Assembly (NCBI GenBank): GCA_019752245.1
Contig: JAIEMH010000379.1
Location: 1-13,517 of the forward strand
Origin: Flavobacteriaceae bacterium
GTDB taxonomy: Bacteria > Bacteroidota > Bacteroidia > Flavobacteriales > Flavobacteriaceae
DNA length: 13,517 nucleotides
Reading direction: 5' to 3'
The translations under genes and the position numbers were made by a program. The notes under the pieces were generated by a model. The model ran no database searches. It saw nothing but the letters and a program-made list of their open reading frames with translations, and was not told the DNA's origin. Below are positions 7,234 to 13,517 of this stretch, piece after piece; position 1 is the first letter of the stretch, and every line of letters starts with the position of its first letter.

Positions 7234-8643
7234 TTAATGTTTATCTGAATGATTATTCTCTTGTTTTTCTCTTTCTCTTTTGTAATTTTCACCAGAAGAT
7301 TTTAAAATAGTTTTAACCTCTGCTTGAGCAATTACTGGGAATGTTCTGGCGTATAATAAAAATAATACGAAGAAGAATCCAATAGTTCCTGTAAAAATTC
7401 CGATATCTATAAATGTTGGTGAGAACATAGTCCATGAAGATGGAAGGTAATCTCTATGTAATGAAGTAACGATAATTACGAAACGCTCGAACCACATACC
7501 AATATTTACAACAATTGAAATTATAAAAGAGAACATAATACTAGTTCTTAATTTTTTAGACCACATGAATTGTGGTGAAAAAACATTACAAGTCATCATC
7601 GACCAATATGCCCACCAGTAAGGACCAGTAGCTCTGTTTAAAAAAGCATATTGTTCATATTCTACTCCTGAATACCAAGCTACAAACAACTCTGTAATAT
7701 AGGCGACACCAACAATAGAACCTGTAATCATGATTACAATATTCATTAATTCAATATGTTGAATTGTTATGTAGGCTTCAAGCTTAGATACTTTCCTCAT
7801 GATAATAAGTAAAGTATTAACCATTGCAAATCCTGAGAAAACTGCACCAGCCACAAAGTAAGGTGGAAAAATTGTTGTATGCCATCCTGGAACAACCGAA
7901 GTAGCAAAGTCAAAAGATACAATTGTATGCACAGAAAGTACAAGTGGAGTTGCTAAACCTGCAAGTACCAAAGATACTTCTTCAAAACGTTGCCAATCTT
8001 TAGCTCTTCCGCTCCAACCAAAACTCAATATTGAATATACTCTTTTGTTAAAAGGAGTTATTGCTCTGTCTCTTAGCATTGCAAAATCTGGAAGCAAACC
8101 TGTCCACCAGAAAACTAGTGATACAGAAAGATAGGTAGAAATCGCAAATACGTCCCAAAGAAGTGGTGAGTTAAAGTTAACCCACAATGAACCAAATTGG
8201 TTAGGAATTGGAACAACCCAATAAGCTAACCATGGACGACCCATGTGAATGATTGGGAATAATCCTGCTTGTACAACCGAGAAAATGGTCATTGCTTCTG
8301 CAGAACGGTTAATCGCCATTCTCCATCGTTGACGGAAAAGTAAAAGTACAACAGAAATTAATGTTCCTGCGTGACCGATACCAACCCACCAAACGAAATT
8401 AGTAATATCCCAAGCCCATCCTACAGTCTTGTTTAGTCCCCAAGAACCAATACCTGTAGAAATGGTATAAACGATACAACCTATTCCCCAAAGGAAAGCT
8501 GCTAATGCGATTGAAAAAACGGTCCACCATTGTTTGTTTGCTCTTCCTTCAACTGGAGCGGCAACATCGACAGTCACATCGTGATAACTTTTATCACCAA
8601 TAACTAATGGTTTTCTAATGGGTGCTTCGTAGTGAGACGACAT
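7234..8643 (-). CDS. actC: Alternative complex III subunit ActC (NrfD-like, quinol-binding membrane subunit)
   Basis: ActC is the NrfD/PsrC-family membrane subunit thought to carry the menaquinol oxidation site next to the iron-sulfur subunit ActB. The 469-residue product has a soluble N-terminus of about 38 residues, then about ten hydrophobic segments between 40 and 440, and a short charged tail. WWVGIGHAGTLIS (about 85-97) and IIHMGRPW (131-138) are typical. His133 and Asp164 (PLLWDV) are the likely counterparts of the conserved pair proposed at the quinol site; that assignment rests on recalled family knowledge. The gene lies 37 bases after actB and 8 before actD. Confidence 0.95.
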   Translation of the reverse strand: MSSHYEAPIRKPLVIGDKSYHDVTVDVAAPVEGRANKQWWTVFSIALAAFLWGIGCIVYTISTGIGSWGLNKTVGWAWDITNFVWWVGIGHAGTLISVVLLLFRQRWRMAINRSAEAMTIFSVVQAGLFPIIHMGRPWLAYWVVPIPNQFGSLWVNFNSPLLWDVFAISTYLSVSLVFWWTGLLPDFAMLRDRAITPFNKRVYSILSFGWSGRAKDWQRFEEVSLVLAGLATPLVLSVHTIVSFDFATSVVPGWHTTIFPPYFVAGAVFSGFAMVNTLLIIMRKVSKLEAYITIQHIELMNIVIMITGSIVGVAYITELFVAWYSGVEYEQYAFLNRATGPYWWAYWSMMTCNVFSPQFMWSKKLRTSIMFSFIISIVVNIGMWFERFVIIVTSLHRDYLPSSWTMFSPTFIDIGIFTGTIGFFFVLFLLYARTFPVIAQAEVKTILKSSGENYKREREKQENNHSDKH

Positions 8644-8680
8644 AATCCTTTATCTTGTTTCTTAATTAATCTTTTTTAAA

Positions 8681-11600
8681 CTAGGTATTTCTAACTTTTA
8701 CGTGATAGATAACGTTAGGTTTTGTTCCAACGTGCTCTAATAAATGATACATTCTTTTATCTTCAAGTAATTCAGTTACTTTAGATTCTTTATCATTTAC
8801 ATCTCCAAACTTCATTGCTCCAGTAGAACAAGCATTTGAACAAGCTGTTTGAAATTCACCATCTTTTATTTCTCTTCCGTCACGTTTAGCATCAAGAATT
8901 GTTTTTTGTGTCATTTGAATACACATTGAACATTTTTCCATTACTCCACGAGAACGAACGTTTACATCTGGATTGATAACCATACGTCCTAAATCATCAT
9001 TCATATGATAATCAAATTCGCTGTTTTTGTTATATAAGAACCAGTTAAAACGACGTACTTTATATGGACAGTTGTTAGCACAATAACGTGTTCCAACACA
9101 TCTATTATAAGCCATTTGGTTTTGACCTTGACGACCATGTGATGTTGCAGCAACTGGACAAACAGTTTCACAAGGAGCATGGTTACAATGTTGACACATT
9201 ACTGGTTGGAATGCAACTTGTGGATTATCCGCAGGATGCTCCATTTGTCCAAAACCACCTAATGAACCTTTATCACCAAATAATCCGTCAAAATTTTCTT
9301 TTTTCTCATTGTCACCAGCAAAAGTAGCTTCAGATGAATAATATCTATCAATACGCAACCAGTGCATATCGCGACTTCTTCTTACTTCATCTTTACCTAC
9401 AACTGGAACATTGTTTTCAGCGTGACATGCAATTACACATGCTCCACAACCTGTACAAGCATTTAAATCAATAGATAAGTTAAAATGATGTCCTGTTGAA
9501 CGATCAAATGATTCCCATAAATCTACTTTAGTTGCTTCTACTTCTTTGTGATCTAAAGACACCATAGGAACAGGATTCCATTCTCTACTATCTTTAGCTG
9601 TATTGAAAATTTCAAGGGTAGTTTCTCTAACAATATCCCCTCTACCCATTAAAGTTTTTTGTGATTGTACACAAGCAAACTCATGCTCACCACTTCCTTT
9701 AGAAATAGTTGCAGATTGAACATTATTAAAATTATTATAAAAAGCATAGGAATTTAATCCTACTTGCATTTCTTCTTTTAATGAAGCTTTTTTACCATAA
9801 CCAAGTGCTAAACCTAAAGTATTAACAGCTTGACCTGGCTGCACAATTACAGGAACATTTTCTAATTTTGTTCCGTTAACTGTAAGTGTAACATAACTTC
9901 CATTAAGACCTCCATTTGCAACAATTTTGTTTTCTAGACCTAATTTAGTAGCGTCTGCTTGCGAAACTGTTACATAATTATCCCAAGAAACTCTTGTTAT
10001 TGGATCTGGAAACTCTTGTAACCAAGGATTGTTAGCTTGTTGACCGTCACCTAAACCAGTTTTGGTATACAATACCAATTCAAAACCTTGAGGCGCTTTA
10101 GATTGAGACAAAGCACTTGCAGCACTTGCATAATCAGCAGTACCACCAGCAATTGCCGTTACTCCTGAAAAAGATAATCCATCGTGCAATACTTTATTCC
10201 AAGTACTACCAGCAGTAAAAGCAACAGAATTAGATTTAATATAATCGTAGTAAGAACCAGCAACACCATTCCAAGACATTAAAGCTTCTTGAAATTGTTT
10301 TGTATTAAATAGAGGACGAATTGTAGGTTGAACCAAAGAATAAGTTCCTTTAGTCAACATATGATCATTCCATGATTCTAAATAATGAGGTGCAGCAGCA
10401 GCAATTGTAACTTTTTCAGCAGTTTCATCTTCTCTTAGAGAAAATGCTACCGAAGTTTTTACATTTTTAAGCCCTTCTACAAAAGCATTACTGTTAGCTA
10501 AAGTATAAACTGGATTAACTCCGCTCATGATTAAAGTTCTTACAGAACCAGCTTTCATATCGGCAATTAATTGAGCTACTTTTTCATTAGAACCTTTTCT
10601 TATTAATCTTGCTCCTGCAGTTAACAAAGCTTCACTTTTTATAACTTGATTGATGGCAATTACTAATAATTGAGCATTTTTATCTTGAATACCAGAAACT
10701 AATAAACCTTTAGTTCCAGCATCTTTTAATTGTTTTGCAGCTTTTACAACTTCTGATTCATTTTCAATTTTACCAACTGAAACTGAAGAACCAGTAATAA
10801 TATTGTAAATTTTAACTAATGCATTTTTTTGACTCGCAATTGACATTGGAATTCTTTTGTCAGCTGCAGCACCAGAAAGCGTCATGTTAGCTTCAAATTG
10901 AAAATGCTTAGACATTTTTCCTGCTTGCGGAATTCTACCTTTGGCATATCCAGAATCATAACTTCCACCTTGCCAATCTCCCAAGAAATCTGCATCAAGA
11001 GAAACTATAGTATTGGCCTTAGAAAAATCATAATCCGCTAAAGCTCTTTCTCCATATACGGTTTCAAAAGCATCCAAAGCTGCAGACTCAGAAACTGAAT
11101 CATAAACAACATGTTTAGCAGTTGGATTTTTTGCAATAAATTCAGCAATTAATTTTTCAGTAGAAGGACTTGCTAGAGTATTTGTCAGTAATACTACTTG
11201 TTTTCCTGAAGCTTTCGCATCAGCTAAACTAGCTTTGATTTCAGCATCCACAGCACTCCAAGATGTAGATTTAGCATCTTTTTTTGGAGACTTAAGACGC
11301 ATATTATCATATAATGACAATACAGAAGCATGAACTCTTGCATTTGCAGCAAATTTCGCACCTTGAATGGTATTATTCTCAATCTTAATTGGACGACCTT
11401 CTCTCGTTTTAACTAAAAGATTCGCAAAATCAAAACCATCAAACATAGTTGTAGCATAAAAATCTGCTACTCCAGGAATGATTGTATCTGGTTGAACCAC
11501 ATAAGGAATTGATTTGTGAACTGGTCCTTCGCAAGCAGCCAACGAAGCAGCTGCAGTTGTAAAACCAACGTACTTTAAGAAATCACGACGAGTAGTTGAT

Positions 11601-11740
11601 GAAGATGATAATGATTCATTTGATAAAAACTCATCCGTTGGGATTTGTTCAACAAACTCATTATTTCTAAGCGTCTCAACAATAGAGCTATTTTCGTTTA
11701 GCTCCTCAACACTTTTCCAGTATTTTTTGTTAGATGACAT
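8681..11740 (-). CDS. actB: Alternative complex III subunit ActB, Tat-exported molybdopterin-like/iron-sulfur protein
   Basis: ActB carries electrons from the quinol site in ActC to the hemes of ActA. The 1019-residue product has the extended N-terminus (YWKSVEELN, residues 7-15) found in this family ahead of a Tat motif (RRDFLKYVGF, 51-60) and a lipobox-like SLAAC (Cys70), so Tat export with lipid anchoring is likely. Residues about 75-700 resemble a molybdopterin oxidoreductase; in known ActB proteins this domain has no molybdenum cofactor. The ferredoxin-like domain has cysteines 762, 765, 768, 772; 849, 852, 857, 861; 881, 887, 891; 937, 940; 967, 971. These 15 fit three [4Fe-4S] clusters and one [3Fe-4S]. 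The gene is 32 bases after actA and 37 before actC. It is intact. Confidence 0.95.
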   Translation of the reverse strand: MSSNKKYWKSVEELNENSSIVETLRNNEFVEQIPTDEFLSNESLSSSSTTRRDFLKYVGFTTAAASLAACEGPVHKSIPYVVQPDTIIPGVADFYATTMFDGFDFANLLVKTREGRPIKIENNTIQGAKFAANARVHASVLSLYDNMRLKSPKKDAKSTSWSAVDAEIKASLADAKASGKQVVLLTNTLASPSTEKLIAEFIAKNPTAKHVVYDSVSESAALDAFETVYGERALADYDFSKANTIVSLDADFLGDWQGGSYDSGYAKGRIPQAGKMSKHFQFEANMTLSGAAADKRIPMSIASQKNALVKIYNIITGSSVSVGKIENESEVVKAAKQLKDAGTKGLLVSGIQDKNAQLLVIAINQVIKSEALLTAGARLIRKGSNEKVAQLIADMKAGSVRTLIMSGVNPVYTLANSNAFVEGLKNVKTSVAFSLREDETAEKVTIAAAAPHYLESWNDHMLTKGTYSLVQPTIRPLFNTKQFQEALMSWNGVAGSYYDYIKSNSVAFTAGSTWNKVLHDGLSFSGVTAIAGGTADYASAASALSQSKAPQGFELVLYTKTGLGDGQQANNPWLQEFPDPITRVSWDNYVTVSQADATKLGLENKIVANGGLNGSYVTLTVNGTKLENVPVIVQPGQAVNTLGLALGYGKKASLKEEMQVGLNSYAFYNNFNNVQSATISKGSGEHEFACVQSQKTLMGRGDIVRETTLEIFNTAKDSREWNPVPMVSLDHKEVEATKVDLWESFDRSTGHHFNLSIDLNACTGCGACVIACHAENNVPVVGKDEVRRSRDMHWLRIDRYYSSEATFAGDNEKKENFDGLFGDKGSLGGFGQMEHPADNPQVAFQPVMCQHCNHAPCETVCPVAATSHGRQGQNQMAYNRCVGTRYCANNCPYKVRRFNWFLYNKNSEFDYHMNDDLGRMVINPDVNVRSRGVMEKCSMCIQMTQKTILDAKRDGREIKDGEFQTACSNACSTGAMKFGDVNDKESKVTELLEDKRMYHLLEHVGTKPNVIYHVKVRNT

Positions 11741-11772
11741 CGTATATAAATATTAGCTTCTTAATAATTTGA

Positions 11773-13002
11773 TTAATAGTGACATTTACCGCATTCTAAA
11801 CCTCCCATTTGGGCAGCAGTCAATTTGTCTACATTATATTTTTTTGAAAGTTCTTTATGAATTTTATCATAATACGCATTACCTTCCATTTTAACCTCAG
11901 TTTTACGGTGACAATCAATACACCATCCCATTGTTAATGGAGCAAATTGCTTTTGCACTTCATAAGTCTGAACTGGACCATGACATTTTTGACATTCGAT
12001 ACCAGCTACAGTTACGTGTTGTGAGTGATTGAAGTAAGCAAAATCAGGCAAATTATGAATACGAACCCATTTTACTGGCTCAGTTTTACCAGTATATTTT
12101 TGCGTACTTTGATCCCAACCTACAGCTTTATATAGTTTTTGAATTTCCCCATCATAAAATGCTTTAGAATGGTCTGCAGTTGCAGTTGTATCTGAAACCT
12201 CCGCAATATTTTTATGACAATTCATACAAACATTCAAAGAAGGTATACCTGCATTTTTACTAACTCTTGCTGAGGAGTGACAATATTTACAATTAATACC
12301 ATTACTTCCAGCATGTATTCTGTGAGAATAATGAATTGGTTGCACTGGCGCATAATCTTGATCAACACCAACCTGCATTAAAAACCCATAAACAAAGAAA
12401 GCACTAGCCAACAAAAATACTATAGAAGCAACAACCATTAAAAATTGATTTTTAACAAAAGCTTTCCATATAGGCATTGTTACATCTTTCTTAGCTTTCT
12501 CAATACCATTAGCTCTAGCAATTTTTGTTAAAACATTGTTAACTAAAAACAACATAACAACAAGCATCAACATTACTAATGACAAAGCTCCAAGAACAAC
12601 TGTATTTGATAAGCCGCCTTCATTTTTCTCTGAAACAACTCCTGGCAGAGCCGCTGGCGCTTCAGGCTTAGGCTCTGAAGTATATGCAATAATATTATCA
12701 ACATCTGCAGTTGAAAGCTGAGGAAAAGCAGTCATTACTGATTTGTTGTTTTCTTCAAAAACCTTAACGGCTTTTGCATCTCCAGACTTAATTAAAGCAG
12801 AACTGTTGTTAACCCACTTGTAAATCCAAGCCATGTCATACTTTGCAGAAATACCTCTAAGCGCTGGTCCTGTCATTTTCTTATCTAAGTTGTGACATGC
12901 TGCGCAATTTGCATTAAATAATTCTTTTCCTTTGTCTATTGTCAATATAATCTTGAATAGCTTTTTTTGTAGTAAACCAATTTCTACCTTCTTTGTGGGC
13001 AT
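11773..13002 (-). CDS. actA: Alternative complex III subunit ActA, multiheme cytochrome c, lacking its native N-terminus
   Basis: ActA is the main multiheme electron-transfer subunit of ACIII. Six CxxCH sites are visible in the 409-codon frame: C33-H37 in an N-terminal monoheme domain (GKELFNANCAACH), then H242, H263, H341, H365 and H408 as the last residues of sites in a C-terminal pentaheme domain. Two transmembrane segments (about 131-156 and 186-211) lie between the domains. Residues from about 23 onward are normal ActA. Residues 1-22 are an out-of-frame reading of the neighbouring fic DNA, with TAG directly before the ATG at 13002. No signal peptide can be encoded, although c-type hemes are attached in the periplasm. 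As written the product could not be exported normally, so the entry is best read as a 5'-truncated actA. The true start and promoter are not in this window. Confidence 0.85.
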   Translation of the reverse strand: MPTKKVEIGLLQKKLFKIILTIDKGKELFNANCAACHNLDKKMTGPALRGISAKYDMAWIYKWVNNSSALIKSGDAKAVKVFEENNKSVMTAFPQLSTADVDNIIAYTSEPKPEAPAALPGVVSEKNEGGLSNTVVLGALSLVMLMLVVMLFLVNNVLTKIARANGIEKAKKDVTMPIWKAFVKNQFLMVVASIVFLLASAFFVYGFLMQVGVDQDYAPVQPIHYSHRIHAGSNGINCKYCHSSARVSKNAGIPSLNVCMNCHKNIAEVSDTTATADHSKAFYDGEIQKLYKAVGWDQSTQKYTGKTEPVKWVRIHNLPDFAYFNHSQHVTVAGIECQKCHGPVQTYEVQKQFAPLTMGWCIDCHRKTEVKMEGNAYYDKIHKELSKKYNVDKLTAAQMGGLECGKCHY

Positions 13003-13517
13003 CTATTTTTCCTTGACGAGCCAATAATGAAATGTATTCTTGGCCATAAGGCGAACTAGGCTCGCTAACAATACTTGATATTTCTTGAAAATCATAATTG
13101 TTATCGGGCAATGAACTTAAATAAATGTTTAAGGTTCTTTCTACCGCTTGACACATTAACAGAAGCAATTTATGATAATTCCCTTTGTTTGCTTGATTGA
13201 GTGCATCATAATATTTTTTTCTATCATTGCTTAAAATAATTGCTGGCGGAAATCCTTTTCGCATTAACAATAAGTTCATCACTAAACGAACGGTTCTTCC
13301 ATTTCCATCAAAAAACGGATGAATCCAGACAAACTTATGATGGAAAATCGTAGCCAATTCTATATCGTTTAGATGTAAGGGATTGGTGTTGCAAAAATCA
13401 ACCAATTCATCTGCTAAATCTGAAACTTTATTGGCATTTGGCGGAATAAAATTAGCCCCCGAAATTCTAACACCTCCATTTCTTAAACGACCAGCATATT
13501 CTTCTTCAATAAGATTT
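12914..13517 (-). CDS. Fic domain protein, C-terminal part (5' end beyond window)
   Basis: Fic proteins usually transfer AMP from ATP to a Ser, Thr or Tyr of a target protein, and some act as toxins. The visible 200 codons have the flap region GGVRISGANFIPP, then the catalytic motif IHPFFDGNGRTVR with His, Asp, Gly-Asn-Gly and Arg all intact. A C-terminal segment (YISLLARQGKIDAHKEGRNW, then FTTKKAIQDYIDNR) resembles the winged-helix DNA-binding end of many Bacteroidota Fic proteins. The frame stays open to the window edge, so a TTG at 13405 is only internal and the start lies outside. The inhibitory Ser/Thr-x-x-x-Glu helix, if N-terminal, would also be outside. The last residues, about RQRKRII, may be actA-derived. 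Target and toxin role are unknown, and no antitoxin gene is visible here. Confidence 0.88.
   Translation of the reverse strand, partial: NLIEEEYAGRLRNGGVRISGANFIPPNANKVSDLADELVDFCNTNPLHLNDIELATIFHHKFVWIHPFFDGNGRTVRLVMNLLLMRKGFPPAIILSNDRKKYYDALNQANKGNYHKLLLLMCQAVERTLNIYLSSLPDNNYDFQEISSIVSEPSSPYGQEYISLLARQGKIDAHKEGRNWFTTKKAIQDYIDNRQRKRII
12917..12946 (-). other. Junction where fic sequence meets actA coding sequence
   Basis: In one frame the minus strand reads the Fic end (DYIDNRQRKRII, stop at 12916-12914); in another it reads the ActA start of homology (TIDKGKELFNANC). AGACAAAGGAAAAGA at 12937-12923 gives RQRKR in the Fic frame and most of DKGKE in the ActA frame, so both genes could have carried this purine-rich stretch. 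The breakpoint cannot be placed more finely. This is either recombination at short homology or an assembly join. Confidence 0.7.

Noticed and set aside
9088..9327. Plus-strand open frame opposite the actB ferredoxin region, and similar plus-strand frames at 1916-2104, 3061-3586, 6884-7066 and 12536-12721
   Set aside because: Each lies opposite a clearly conserved minus-strand gene and gives low-complexity or Cys/His/Ile-rich translations with no recognisable domain.
8681..11740. ActB as a functional molybdenum enzyme such as formate dehydrogenase or nitrate reductase
   Set aside because: The gene order, the family N-terminus with its Tat motif and the CVGTRYC cysteine motif identify ACIII subunit B, whose molybdopterin-like domain has no cofactor.
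13405..13405. TTG at 13405 as the start of the Fic protein
   Set aside because: The frame continues upstream to the window edge with typical Fic flap sequence, so the codon is internal.
12914..13517. Fic plus respiratory operon as a new toxin or AMPylation-controlled respiration system
   Set aside because: The adjacency comes with destruction of the actA 5' end and loss of its promoter. A broken junction explains it better than a functional linkage.
1..13517. CRISPR arrays, tRNA or rRNA genes, insertion sequences and attachment sites
   Set aside because: No spaced direct repeats, no tRNA-like cloverleaf or conserved T-loop, no transposase or integrase, and no terminal inverted repeats were seen by eye on either strand.

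Overview
The window is AT-rich DNA from a member of the Bacteroidota, most likely Flavobacteriaceae (Flavobacterium or a close relative). The evidence is the gene order, the flavobacterial form of each protein, and a TAnnTTTG-type promoter element. All recognised genes lie on the minus strand, so transcription runs from high to low coordinates. Genes fill almost the whole window, and no gap between genes exceeds about 95 bases.

In transcription order, 13517-12914 is the 3' part of a Fic-family protein gene that runs off the window edge. Next comes a tightly spaced respiratory operon. Its first six genes encode alternative complex III (ACIII): actA (multiheme cytochrome c), actB (iron-sulfur/molybdopterin-like subunit), actC (NrfD-like quinol-site subunit), actD (DUF3341), actE (monoheme cytochrome c lipoprotein) and actF (second NrfD-like membrane subunit). 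coxB and coxA, subunits II and I of an aa3-type cytochrome c oxidase, follow directly. ACIII oxidises menaquinol and passes electrons through its c-hemes to the CuA centre of CoxB and then to the heme a/CuB site of CoxA, where oxygen is reduced. ACIII and aa3 oxidase are known to form a supercomplex in Flavobacterium johnsoniae. No subunit III gene is present here. The operon ends at a strong hairpin terminator (1500-1531). After it come ruvB (Holliday junction helicase motor) and the first part of queG (epoxyqueuosine reductase), which overlaps the end of ruvB by 4 bases.

The main anomaly is at the promoter-proximal end of the operon. The fic frame ends inside actA coding sequence, and actA has lost its start, signal peptide and promoter. 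The first ~22 codons of the open actA frame are an out-of-frame reading of fic DNA, with a stop codon directly upstream. Both coding sequences meet at a purine-rich stretch near 12923-12937 that reads well in both frames. This is either a real rearrangement or, more likely in my judgement, a chimeric join in the assembly. Apart from this junction the window is a well-conserved housekeeping and respiratory region. I found no mobile element, CRISPR array, RNA gene or convincing new system.
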